Of a stretch of DNA of 64,000 nucleotides, positions 43,203-51,786 are shown piece after piece. The notes beneath the pieces were generated by a model that had not been told where the DNA came from, did not search any database, and saw nothing but the letters and a program-made list of their open reading frames with translations. The stretch is from DSUN01 sp035527715 (lineage in GTDB: Bacteria > Planctomycetota > PUPC01 > DSUN01): positions 1 to 64,000 of the forward strand of contig DATKZY010000204.1 in the NCBI GenBank assembly GCA_035527715.1. Reading direction: 5' to 3'. The translations under genes and the position numbers were made by a program. Positions within the stretch are counted from its first letter, which is position 1, and each line of letters starts with the position of its first letter.

Positions 43203-45176
43203 ATGGCGGCACAAGGCGGGCATAACACCAGGGTGTGGATCGTCGCCGTGTTCGTGCTGGGCCTCTACGGCGGCCTGGTCGGCAGACTCTACGTCATCCA
43301 GGCGCAGGACCATGGGAAGCTCAGCGAGCTTGCCAACTCGCAGCACTTCGTGCGGGTGACGCGGCCCGAACGGCGCGGCAGCATCCTCGACTGCCGGGGG
43401 CGTCCGCTGGCTGCCTCGGTTCAGGTGCCCAGCATCTATGTGGACCCGCGGCAGCTCGACGATCCCGAGGCGACGTGTCGCCGCCTGGCCGAGCTGTTCG
43501 GGCTGGACGAGACGATGCTGCTGTCGCGGGTCGAGCGCCCGATGGGCCTCGTGTGCCTGAAGCGCAACCTCAGCGGCGAGGACGAGCAGCAGTTGCGCCA
43601 GCAACAGGCGGTGCGCGACCTCGGGCGGGCCTTGGAGTTCCGGCAACGCGCCCTCTACGCGCGGCCGGCCGAGGTGAGCGACCCCCGGGCGGCGGCCGCC
43701 GCCCTGGCGCCCCTGCTCGGGCGCGAGGCCGAGGAGCTCGAGCCGGACCTCGACGGGCTTCGCCGCTTCTGCTGGGTGAAGCGGAAGGTCGGCGAGCAGG
43801 AGGCCAAGCGGGTGCTCGCCGAGGGCATCGCGGGCGTGGCCGTGTGGCCCGAATACCAGCGCACCTACCCGCACGACGACCTCGCGTGCCAGCTCATCGG
43901 CTTCACGGGGGTGGACGAGGAGGGGCTGGAGGGCCTGGAGCGGACGCTGGACGACCTGCTGGCCCCCGAGCTCGGCTCGGCGAGGCTCCAGCGCGACGCG
44001 GCGGGCCGCTACATCAGCACGGGCGATCCCGCGAAGGCCCCTCGGAGCGGCAGCGACGTCGAGCTGACCGTGGACGCGGTGATCCAGGGCTACGCGGAGG
44101 CGGCCCTGCGCGATGCCTGGGACCTCTGGGCGCCCAAGGGCGCGCTGGCCGTGGTGCTCGACCCCCGCACCGGCAGCCTGCTGGCCGCCGCCAGCCTGCC
44201 CACCTACAACCCCAACCGCTACAGCACGTACGCCCCGCTCGACCTGAAGAACCGCGCCCGGGCGCGCTACATCGTGGACTGGTTCGAGCCGGGCTCGATC
44301 ATGAAGGCTCTGGTCTTCAGCGCGGCGCTCAATGAGCGCGTCGTCACCGAGCAGACGGACTTCTTCTGCGAGAACGGCTGCTGGTTCATCGGTTCGCGGC
44401 GCTTCCACGACGTGCACGGCTACGGCCATCTCACGGCGGAGATGGTGATCGTCAAGTCGTCGAACATCGGCGCGGCCAAGATGGGCGGAAAGCTCGGCCC
44501 CGAGCGCCTCTACCGCTACCTGCGAGCCTTCGGGCTCGGCCGCGCCACGGGGTTCGAGCTGCCCGGCGAGAACCCTGGGGTGCTCTACCCGCCCTCGCGC
44601 TGGACCAGTCGCTCCCTCCCCTCGGTCTGCATCGGCCACGAGGTGTGCGTGAACGCGGTGCAGATGGCCCTGGCGTATGGGGCCATCGCCAACGAGGGCG
44701 TACTGATGAGCCCGCGCGTGGTCCGCCGCATCCGCCGCGCGGACGGCACGTGGGCCGAGCGGCCGGCGAAGCCCGTGCGGCAGGTGATTCCGGCGAGCGT
44801 GGCGGCACGCGTGAAGCGGGTCCTGTGCCGCGTCGTCGAGGAAGGCACGGGCAAGGCCGCCCGCCTCGCCGCCTACACGATGGGCGGCAAGACGGGCACG
44901 GCAGATAAAGTCGTTAACGGCGTCTACGTGCGCGGCGCCTCCGTCTGCTCCTTCGCGGCCATGGCGCCGATCGAGAGGCCGCAACTCGTCGTGCTGGTGA
45001 CCGTGGACGAGCCGACGAAGCGCACCGGCGGCCGCCACTTCGGCGGCACCGTGGCCGCCCCGGTCGCGAAGCAGATCATCAAGCAATCCCTGGCCTACCT
45101 GGGCGTGGCGCCCGACAAGCCGCAGGCCCTGGTGCGGCTGGGGATCGGCGCTAGTTCGCAGAGGGGAACCCCATGA
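43203..45176 (+). CDS. ftsI: division-specific penicillin-binding protein FtsI (PBP3)
   Basis: 657 residues. One N-terminal membrane helix (VWIVAVFVLGLYGGLVGRLY) is followed by a pedestal domain beginning RRGSILDCRGRPLA and a transpeptidase domain with SIMK (365-368, Ser365 the acyl nucleophile), SSN (419-421) and KTGTADK (563-569). It crosslinks septal peptidoglycan with FtsW. The pedestal is longer than average. The stop overlaps murE by 4 nt (ATGA). Confidence 0.93.
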   Translation: MAAQGGHNTRVWIVAVFVLGLYGGLVGRLYVIQAQDHGKLSELANSQHFVRVTRPERRGSILDCRGRPLAASVQVPSIYVDPRQLDDPEATCRRLAELFGLDETMLLSRVERPMGLVCLKRNLSGEDEQQLRQQQAVRDLGRALEFRQRALYARPAEVSDPRAAAAALAPLLGREAEELEPDLDGLRRFCWVKRKVGEQEAKRVLAEGIAGVAVWPEYQRTYPHDDLACQLIGFTGVDEEGLEGLERTLDDLLAPELGSARLQRDAAGRYISTGDPAKAPRSGSDVELTVDAVIQGYAEAALRDAWDLWAPKGALAVVLDPRTGSLLAAASLPTYNPNRYSTYAPLDLKNRARARYIVDWFEPGSIMKALVFSAALNERVVTEQTDFFCENGCWFIGSRRFHDVHGYGHLTAEMVIVKSSNIGAAKMGGKLGPERLYRYLRAFGLGRATGFELPGENPGVLYPPSRWTSRSLPSVCIGHEVCVNAVQMALAYGAIANEGVLMSPRVVRRIRRADGTWAERPAKPVRQVIPASVAARVKRVLCRVVEEGTGKAARLAAYTMGGKTGTADKVVNGVYVRGASVCSFAAMAPIERPQLVVLVTVDEPTKRTGGRHFGGTVAAPVAKQIIKQSLAYLGVAPDKPQALVRLGIGASSQRGTP

Positions 45177-46720
45177 AGCTCAGCAAACTCATCAAGCCCC
45201 TGGAGACCCGCGAGCTGCGGCAGTACTCCGACCGCAGCATCCAGGGGCTGGCGCTGGACTCGCGGAAGGTGAAGGCCGACTGGTTGTTCGCCGTGGTGGC
45301 CGGGCCGCACGGCGACGGCACGGCCTACGTGGCCGACGCCGTGGCGCGGGGGGCGACCGCGGTGCTGGCCTCGCAGGAGGTGGCCGTGCCGCCGCAGGTG
45401 GCGCTCGTGCTCGTGCCCCATGTGCGGCGGGCGCTGGCCGACCTGTGCAGCCAGTTCCACGGCCGGCCGGCGGACCTCGTCCGCACGGTGGGTGTGACCG
45501 GTACGAACGGGAAGACGACGACGGCGATGCTCGTCCGTTGGCTCCTCGCCAAGTGGGGGAAGCAGGCCGCCCTCATCTCCACCGTGGTCAACCAGCTCGG
45601 CTCCCTGTGCGAGCGGGCGTCGAACACCACGCCCGAGAGCCCGGAGCTTCAGGCCCTCTTCGCGCGCATGGTCGAGCGCGGCATCAGCCATGCCGTGATG
45701 GAGGTCTCGAGCCACAGCCTCGACCAGGAGCGCGTCCGAGGCGTCCGCTTCGCCGTCGCCGCGCTCACCAACGTCACGCCCCACGAGCATCTCGACTACC
45801 ACTCGACCTTCGAGAACTACCTGAACGCGAAGGCGAAGCTCTTCGAGACGCTGTCGCCCGACGCGATGGCGGTGCTGAACGCCGACGATCCGCAGTGCGG
45901 CTTCTTCCGCGAGCGGCGCGGGCACGGGAACGTGATGAGCTACGGCCTCTCGGCGACGGTGGATGTGACGGCCCAGATCGAGGCGATGACCCTGGGCGGC
46001 ACCACGCTGCGCCTCCACACTCCCGCGGGGCGCGTGCGGGTCCACTCGCCCCTGCTCGGCGGGTTCAACGTGCAGAACCTGCTGGCCGGCACGTGCTGCG
46101 CCCTGGCGCTCGGCATCGGCCTCGACACGATCGCCGCCGGCATCGAGCAGTTCGCGGGCGCCCCCGGCCGCCTGGAGCGGGTGGACGGGGGCCAGCCCTT
46201 CACCGTGCTGGTGGACTACGCTCACAACAACGACGGCCTGCGGTCGGTCCTGGGCACCCTCAAGCCGCTGGTGGCGCCCAACCGCCTGATCGTCGTCTTC
46301 GGCTGCGGCGGCGACCGCGACACCTCGAAGCGCCCGCTCATGGGCGCCACGGCCACCCACTATGCCGACGTGGCGGTGCTCACGGCCGACAACAGCCGCA
46401 GCGAACGCACCGAGGACATCCTGGAGGCGATCCTGGCCGGCGCGAACCGCCAGGCCATCTGCGTCGTGGAGCCCGACCGCCGCGAGGCCATTCGCAAGGC
46501 CGTGGCGATGGCGGCCCCTGGCGACCTCGTGGCCATCTGCGGAAAGGGCCACGAGAGCGTGCAGGAGATGGCAGGCGTCCGTTACCCCTTCGACGACAGG
46601 GAGGAGGCTCAGCGCGCCCTGGGCATCCTCAAGCGCAAGGCCAAGGAGCCGGCACTCGTGCCGGCCACGGTCCCGTGTGAGGAAAAGGAGACATTCAACT
46701 TTTCCGCCCCGGAAAAGTAG
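45173..46720 (+). CDS. murE: UDP-MurNAc-tripeptide synthetase MurE
   Basis: 515 residues. ATP loop GTNGKTTT (110-117), central TNVTPHEHLDYHSTFENY, the carbamylated-Lys region YLNAKAKLF, and GCGGDRDTSKRPLM are all present. The residue that selects meso-diaminopimelate is in DNSR (406-409), with Arg kept and Pro replaced by Ser. The last 13 codons (about EKETFNFSAPEK) lie inside a dispersed palindrome at 46681-46735, so the natural C-terminus seems to have been replaced by repeat sequence. Confidence 0.93.
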   Translation: MKLSKLIKPLETRELRQYSDRSIQGLALDSRKVKADWLFAVVAGPHGDGTAYVADAVARGATAVLASQEVAVPPQVALVLVPHVRRALADLCSQFHGRPADLVRTVGVTGTNGKTTTAMLVRWLLAKWGKQAALISTVVNQLGSLCERASNTTPESPELQALFARMVERGISHAVMEVSSHSLDQERVRGVRFAVAALTNVTPHEHLDYHSTFENYLNAKAKLFETLSPDAMAVLNADDPQCGFFRERRGHGNVMSYGLSATVDVTAQIEAMTLGGTTLRLHTPAGRVRVHSPLLGGFNVQNLLAGTCCALALGIGLDTIAAGIEQFAGAPGRLERVDGGQPFTVLVDYAHNNDGLRSVLGTLKPLVAPNRLIVVFGCGGDRDTSKRPLMGATATHYADVAVLTADNSRSERTEDILEAILAGANRQAICVVEPDRREAIRKAVAMAAPGDLVAICGKGHESVQEMAGVRYPFDDREEAQRALGILKRKAKEPALVPATVPCEEKETFNFSAPEK

Positions 46721-46735
46721 ATTGTCCCCTTTTCC
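46681..46735 (+). repeat. palindromic element at the 3' end of murE
   Basis: 26-nt arms (46681-46706 and 46710-46735) match with three mismatches around a 3-nt centre. Arms begin GGAAAAGGRGACA and end ACTTTTCCG. It resembles REP-type elements mobilised by Y1 transposases (RAYTs). It supplies the murE stop codon and could also act as a hairpin between murE and the GAF gene. Confidence 0.75.
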
Positions 46736-46750
46736 ACGGAGACGACAGGA

Positions 46751-47476
46751 ATGCTGGAGACGCGCACGCACGACCTCGGTGCCCCGCACTGCCCCTCGCC
46801 GGCCCGGGAGCTGGTCGAGGCCAACGTTCGCCTCGAGCGGCGCGTGGGCGAGCTGCTGGCCGTGCAGGAGCTGGCCCAGACGCTCGCGGGCGAGCTGCGG
46901 CTGGATGCCCTCCTCGAGATCGCACTCAGCACCGTCGCCTCGCTCACGGGAGCGCGCGCCGTCTCGATTCTTCTCCCGGAGCCCGGCAGCGGCCGCCTGG
47001 CGGTGCGCGCGCGGCGCGGCGGCGCCGGCCCCCTCGGGCCGTGCGAGGGCGTCGCGGCGGGCGAGGGGCTGGCCGGCTGGGTCGCACGGCACCAGGTGCC
47101 GCTCCTGCTGCCCGACGTCGAGACCCAGCCGCAATTCGCGGGCCTCGCCCGGGCACAGGGCTACGAGAGCGGCTCCTTTGTCGGCGTCCCGCTCCTCTTC
47201 CAGGAGCGGCTGCTGGGCGTGGTGTGCGTGGCGGAACGGGCCGGCGGCCTGCCATTCCACGAGCGGGACCTGCGGGTCCTCATCTCGCTGGCGCCGTACC
47301 TGGCCATCGGCATCCGCAACGCGACCGTCTACTCGGACATCGAGGACCGGGCACTCGCCGCCTTGCATGCCCTCGCGGAAGCCGCCCGCCAGGCCAGCAC
47401 AGAGTCCGATTCGACCCGACTACTCCACTTGCCGCGCCCCGTCGCCGCCACGGACGGCGGGGGCAGCGAGGACTAG
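46751..47476 (+). CDS. GAF-domain protein inside the dcw cluster
   Basis: 241 residues. A short N-terminal helix (ELVEANVRLERRVGELLAVQ) is followed by a GAF domain (about 40-190: LEIALSTVASLTGARAVSIL, GEGLAGWVARHQVPLLLPDV, SFVGVPLLFQERLLGVVCVA) and a helical end. No output domain. GAF domains bind small ligands or mediate dimers. A GAF gene between murE and murF is not a usual dcw member; it could sense a metabolite and regulate wall synthesis, but this is inference. Confidence 0.75.
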   Translation: MLETRTHDLGAPHCPSPARELVEANVRLERRVGELLAVQELAQTLAGELRLDALLEIALSTVASLTGARAVSILLPEPGSGRLAVRARRGGAGPLGPCEGVAAGEGLAGWVARHQVPLLLPDVETQPQFAGLARAQGYESGSFVGVPLLFQERLLGVVCVAERAGGLPFHERDLRVLISLAPYLAIGIRNATVYSDIEDRALAALHALAEAARQASTESDSTRLLHLPRPVAATDGGGSED

Positions 47477-47486
47477 GACCGAGATC

Positions 47487-48878
47487 GTGAGAGCCACCAT
47501 CGCCGACATCCTGAGCGCCACGGCGGGGCGCCTCGCCCAGGGCGACGCGGCCGCCGTCGTGGACGGCGTGACCACGGACTCGCGTGCGGTGCGCGCCGGC
47601 GAGCTGTTCGTCGCCCTGCGCGGCGAGAATTTCGACGGCCACGGCTTCGTGGCCGCTGCCCTGAATGCGGGGGCGGCCGCCGCGCTGGTGTCGCGCGTGC
47701 CCGACGGGCTGGCGGCCACCCGCCCGCTCGTGCTGGTGGACGACACGCTGGCGGCCTACCAGGCCCTGGGCGGCTGGTGGCGGGACCGGGTGTCGCCCAC
47801 GGTCGTCGGCGTCACCGGCAGCAACGGCAAGACCACGACGAAGGAGATGCTGGCGCTGGCCCTCGCCGGCCTGGGCCCCACGATGTGCTCCGAGGCGAAC
47901 CACAACAACCACGTCGGCGTGCCCCAGACGCTGCTGCGCATTCGGCCCGAGGATCGCTACGCCGTGGTGGAGATGGGCGTGAACCACTTCGGCGAGATGG
48001 CCCCCCTGGCCCGCCCGACGCGGCCCGACGTCGGCGTCATCACCAACATCACCCGCACGCACGCCGAGGGATTCGGCTCCGAGGAAGGCGTGGCGCGCGA
48101 GAAGTCGGTGATGCTGGACTACCTGGCCCCCGACGGCCTGGCGGTGCTGCACGCCGACGACCCGTGGAGCCGCGGCATCGCCGAGCGGCATCCGGGCCGC
48201 AAAGTCACCTTCGGGTTCTCGCGCGACGCCGATTGGCGGGCCACGCGGGTCCGCCAGGCCGACCGATGCGTCCGCTTCACCGTCGAGCGAACGGGCGACG
48301 GCGTGACGCTTCCCGCCATCGGCCGCTGGCAGGTGTCGAACGCGATGGCTGCGATTGCCGTGGCCGCCGAGCTGGGCCTGAGTGTGGCCGAGGCGGCGGA
48401 GCGCCTGGGCGCCTTCCGGCCGCCGAAGTGGCGGATGGACGTCCGCCGCGCGGGCAGGCTGACGCTGCTGTTGGACTGCTATAACGCCAACCCGGCCTCG
48501 ATGCTGGGGGCGGTGGCCGAGCTGCGGCGCCGACGCCGCCGCGGCCGCCGCGTCGCCGTCCTCGGCGACATGCTCGAACTGGGCGAGGTGTCCGAGACGG
48601 CGCACCGCGACATCGGCCGAGCCGTCGCCGCCGCGGGCATCGAGCTGCTGTGCGCCATCGGCGAGCGGGCCGACGCCGTCGCCGACGAGGCGCTCACCCA
48701 CGGAATGGAACCCACACGCGTGTTCCGAACCTGTGCCCGCGACGAGGCGGCGGGGTGGCTGCGCGGCCACCTCGAGCCCCGCGACACGGTCTTGTTCAAG
48801 GCATCGCGCGGCATCCGCCTGGAGGAAGTGGCCGATGCCGTCACCGCCTGGGCTACGGCGGGGGCAGCCCAAGGCTAG
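47487..48878 (+). CDS. murF: UDP-MurNAc-pentapeptide synthetase MurF
   Basis: 463 residues. N-terminal VDGVTTDSRAVRAGELFVAL, ATP loop VTGSNGKTTTKEML, EANHNNHVGVPQTLL, VVEMGVNHFGEM and LLDCYNANPASM are MurF hallmarks. It adds D-Ala-D-Ala to the UDP-linked tripeptide. The GTG at 47487 follows the GAF stop by 10 bp and begins at the conserved N-terminus. In most dcw clusters mraY and murD come next; here they do not. Confidence 0.92.
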   Translation: MRATIADILSATAGRLAQGDAAAVVDGVTTDSRAVRAGELFVALRGENFDGHGFVAAALNAGAAAALVSRVPDGLAATRPLVLVDDTLAAYQALGGWWRDRVSPTVVGVTGSNGKTTTKEMLALALAGLGPTMCSEANHNNHVGVPQTLLRIRPEDRYAVVEMGVNHFGEMAPLARPTRPDVGVITNITRTHAEGFGSEEGVAREKSVMLDYLAPDGLAVLHADDPWSRGIAERHPGRKVTFGFSRDADWRATRVRQADRCVRFTVERTGDGVTLPAIGRWQVSNAMAAIAVAAELGLSVAEAAERLGAFRPPKWRMDVRRAGRLTLLLDCYNANPASMLGAVAELRRRRRRGRRVAVLGDMLELGEVSETAHRDIGRAVAAAGIELLCAIGERADAVADEALTHGMEPTRVFRTCARDEAAGWLRGHLEPRDTVLFKASRGIRLEEVADAVTAWATAGAAQG

Positions 48879-48934
48879 GCCGCCCGGCCGGCGCCGGGCG
48901 CTGTGCCCTCGGGGGCACGAGAGGCAGGAGGCAA

Positions 48935-49354
48935 ATGGATCGGCGAACAAGTCCATACTGGCATCCGCCGGCGTGGCGGGGAGTCGCCTCGCCGGGCTAT
49001 CTGTACGCATCGCACTGGCAGGCGCTCGTCGGGGAGCTGGGCGGCCTCCGCTGCCCCAGCCACGGCGGCGCCCCGCCCGGCGAGGGCGTGCAGGCCAATC
49101 CCTTCTCCGATGCAGGACTCGAAAACATGAGCGTGCTGACCGAGGTCCAGGAAACCGAAGAGACCGGTGAACTCCGGGAGTTCGTGGTCAAGTGCCTGGC
49201 GCGGCACGAGCGCCTGGTGCTGATGCTCGTCCACGCCGAGCGCCTGAGCTTCCGCCAGGTGGCCCAGGTGCTCGACCTGCCCGAGGCATCGGTGCGCGAG
49301 ATCTACTCGAGGACCATGGCGACGCTGCGTGCCCACTTCAGCCCTTCGAGCTGA
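48935..49354 (+). CDS. small protein with sigma region 4-like HTH
   Basis: 139 residues. The C-terminal half (CLARHERLVLMLVHAERLSF, RQVAQVLDLPEASVREIYSR, TMATLRAHFS) has the form of a sigma-70 region 4 helix-turn-helix. The N-terminal ~65 residues (YWHPPAWRGVASPGYLYASH) are unrelated and aromatic. There is no region 2, so it is not a full sigma factor. It occupies the place of mraY/murD and overlaps ftsW by 1 nt (TGATG). It could be a regulator of the cluster. Confidence 0.62.
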   Translation: MDRRTSPYWHPPAWRGVASPGYLYASHWQALVGELGGLRCPSHGGAPPGEGVQANPFSDAGLENMSVLTEVQETEETGELREFVVKCLARHERLVLMLVHAERLSFRQVAQVLDLPEASVREIYSRTMATLRAHFSPSS

Positions 49355-50595
49355 TGGGCCGGGCGTGGAGGTGCACCGCTGTGGCTGCGACGACCCTGGC
49401 GCGAACCCGTAGTGCTGCGACGCGAGCATCGGCCGCGGCGGCGCGCCCGCTCCAGGACGTCACGGGCGGCATCCTGGCCACGGCCGTGGTGCTGCTGGGG
49501 ATTGGCCTCGTGATGGTGGCCAGCACGGCGCCCGCCTCGAACCCCGCCCAGGCCCGCTACCTGGTGCTCAAGCACACGCTGTGGCTCGCGGCCTCGCTGG
49601 TGGCGCTCCTGCTGGCCTACTCGGTGGACTACCACAGGCTGCGCCCGTTCACCGTGCCGCTGCTTCTCGCGTCGCTGGCCAGCCTGGTGGCCGTGCTGTT
49701 CGTCGGGGCCACGGTGAACGGGGCGAAGCGCTGGTTCCGGGTGGGCGAGCTGAGCTTGCAGCCGTCGGAGTTCTGCAAGCTCGCGCTGTGCCTCTACATG
49801 GCCGACTTCCTGGCCCGGGAGCAGGAGCGGATCAAGACGTTCTTCAAGGGCTTCGTGCAGCCGATGCTGATCATGGGCGTGGCCTTCGTGCTGATCCTGA
49901 AGGAGCCGGACTTCGGCACGGCGCTGCTCATTGCGATGGTGACGTTCGGGATGCTCTACGTGGCGGGCATTCGCATGATCCACGTGGTGCCGGGCGTGAT
50001 CGCCTCGGCGCCGCTGCTCGTGTACATCGCGATGCGCATGCCCCACGTGTGGCAGCGGATCGTGACCTTTCTCAACCCCTGGGCCGAGCCCCAGGGCGCC
50101 GGCTACCAGATCGTCCAGTCCCTCATCGCCCTCGGCTCCGGCGGCCTCACGGGCCTGGGCCTGGGCAACAGCCGCCAGAAGCTCCTCTACCTGCCCGAGG
50201 CCAGCTCGGACTTCGTGTTCGCCATCATCGGCGAGGAGCTGGGGCTGGTGGGGGCGGCGACGGTGGTGGCCTTGTTCGCCCTGCTGTTCTGGTGCGGACT
50301 CAAGGTGGCGCGGCGCGCCCCCGACCTCTACGGCTCGCTGCTCGCGTTCGGCATCACCTTCACGATTGGGCTCCAGGCCGTGGTGAACATCGCCGTGGTC
50401 ACCTGCTCGGCGCCCACGAAGGGCATCGCCCTGCCGATGGTGAGCGCCGGCGGCTCCGCCCTCGTCGCGACGATGGCCGCCCTGGGCCTGCTGATGAACG
50501 TGGCGTCCCACATCGAGGCCGAGACCCCGCCGGCCGAGCTGGGCGCCGTGAAGCTGACAAGGAGGAAGGCGGCACGCGCGACCCGTGACGCGTGA
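49354..50595 (+). CDS. ftsW: septal glycosyltransferase FtsW (SEDS family)
   Basis: 413 residues with about nine or ten membrane helices. SEDS marks are GAKRWFRVGELSLQPSEFCK (the catalytic Asp region differs slightly from RodA), ILKEPDFGTALLI, SLIALGSGGLTGLGLGNSRQ, LPEASSDFVFAIIGEELGL and GIALPMVSAGGSALV. It polymerises glycan strands with FtsI. Its N-terminal cytoplasmic part is about 35 residues and Ala/Arg-rich. Coupled to the upstream HTH gene. Confidence 0.92.
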   Translation: MGRAWRCTAVAATTLARTRSAATRASAAAARPLQDVTGGILATAVVLLGIGLVMVASTAPASNPAQARYLVLKHTLWLAASLVALLLAYSVDYHRLRPFTVPLLLASLASLVAVLFVGATVNGAKRWFRVGELSLQPSEFCKLALCLYMADFLAREQERIKTFFKGFVQPMLIMGVAFVLILKEPDFGTALLIAMVTFGMLYVAGIRMIHVVPGVIASAPLLVYIAMRMPHVWQRIVTFLNPWAEPQGAGYQIVQSLIALGSGGLTGLGLGNSRQKLLYLPEASSDFVFAIIGEELGLVGAATVVALFALLFWCGLKVARRAPDLYGSLLAFGITFTIGLQAVVNIAVVTCSAPTKGIALPMVSAGGSALVATMAALGLLMNVASHIEAETPPAELGAVKLTRRKAARATRDA

Positions 50596-50618
50596 CGCAT
50601 GAGAAGAGAGAAGCGCCC

Positions 50619-51773
50619 ATGAAGATCGCACTTGCCGGTGGGGGAACCGGTGGACACCTGTTTCCCGGCCTGGCCGTGGCCGAGGAGCTGCGGCGGCGCG
50701 ATCCTGCCGCCCGCCTCCTGCTCCTGTGCACCGACCGCGACGAGGCGTACGACGCGACGCAGGAGCTGGGGATCGAGCGCGTGGTGGTTCCCGCCACCCA
50801 CGCCGGCTCGCTGCCGCGGCGGCTGGCCGCCCTGCTGCCCGCCCTCGTGCGGTCGCTGCGCGCCATTGCGCGCTTCAAGCCCGACGCCGTGGTGGGCCTG
50901 GGGGGCTACGGGTCGCTCGCCCCGGTCCTGTGCGCCACGCTGCGCGGCATCCCGTGCGTGCTGCTCGAGCAGAATGTGATCCCGGGCCGCTCGAACCGCC
51001 TGCTGGCGCGGCTCGTGGACGAGGTGGAGGCCCAGTGGGAGGAGTCGGTGCCCCACTTCCACAAGCGCGGCCGGGTGCGGGTGACGGGGAACCCGGTCCG
51101 CGGGTTCATCCAGCGCCGCGAGCGGGCGGCGTGTGCGGCCGAGCTGGGGCTCGACCCGGCCCTGCCCACGCTGCTCGTGATGGGCGGCAGCCAGGGGGCG
51201 AGGCCGCTGAACACCCTCGTGCTGTCGGCACTGCCCATCCTCGCCACCTCCGGCGTGCGGATGCAGGCCGTCCACCTGTCGGGCGCGGCCGACTGCGACC
51301 GCCTGCGGGCCGCCTACGAGCAGTATACCGTGCCGGCGCGCGTCTTCGGGTTCCTCGAGGACATGTCGCTGGCCTACAGCGCGTGCGACCTGGCGCTCTC
51401 GCGTGCCGGCGGCACGAGCATCGCCGAGCTCACCGCGCTGGGCATCCCGGCCATCCTCGTGCCCTATCCGCACGCGATGGACAACCATCAGCTCCACAAC
51501 GCCGGCGTGCTCGAACGCCGCGGCGCCGCCCTGGTCCTCGAGCAGGCAACGCTGTCGCCGCACGGCCTGGCCCATCGCCTCGCCGAGCTGCTCGGCGACC
51601 GCGAGCGGCTGGCCGAGATGAGCCGCCAGAGCCAGGCCCTGGGCGTGCCAAGGGCCGCCGCCGCCGTGGCCGACCGCGTCGAGGCCCTGGCCAGCCGGTG
51701 CAAAGGCTGCGGCACCCGGAAACCGTGGCTCTCCCGCTTCCTGGCACGCCAGGGCGAAACGAGGTCCTTGTGA
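50619..51773 (+). CDS. murG: lipid II synthase MurG
   Basis: 384 residues. N-terminal GGGTGGHLFPGLAVAEEL, then GLGGYGSLAPV, LLEQNVIPGRSNRLLAR, VTGNPVR, LLVMGGSQGARPLN and the UDP-sugar-binding DLALSRAGGTSIAELTALG are MurG motifs. It transfers GlcNAc to lipid I on the inner membrane face. ATG at 50619 after AGAGAGAAG. The C-terminus is slightly extended and basic. Confidence 0.93.
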   Translation: MKIALAGGGTGGHLFPGLAVAEELRRRDPAARLLLLCTDRDEAYDATQELGIERVVVPATHAGSLPRRLAALLPALVRSLRAIARFKPDAVVGLGGYGSLAPVLCATLRGIPCVLLEQNVIPGRSNRLLARLVDEVEAQWEESVPHFHKRGRVRVTGNPVRGFIQRRERAACAAELGLDPALPTLLVMGGSQGARPLNTLVLSALPILATSGVRMQAVHLSGAADCDRLRAAYEQYTVPARVFGFLEDMSLAYSACDLALSRAGGTSIAELTALGIPAILVPYPHAMDNHQLHNAGVLERRGAALVLEQATLSPHGLAHRLAELLGDRERLAEMSRQSQALGVPRAAAAVADRVEALASRCKGCGTRKPWLSRFLARQGETRSL

Positions 51774-51786
51774 GGACGGGCAAACC

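Noticed and set aside
43077..47368. Long minus-strand frames opposite ftsI and murE/GAF/murF
   Set aside because: The plus strand carries unambiguous FtsI, MurE and MurF motifs; the antisense translations match nothing and are His/Arg/Gly-biased.
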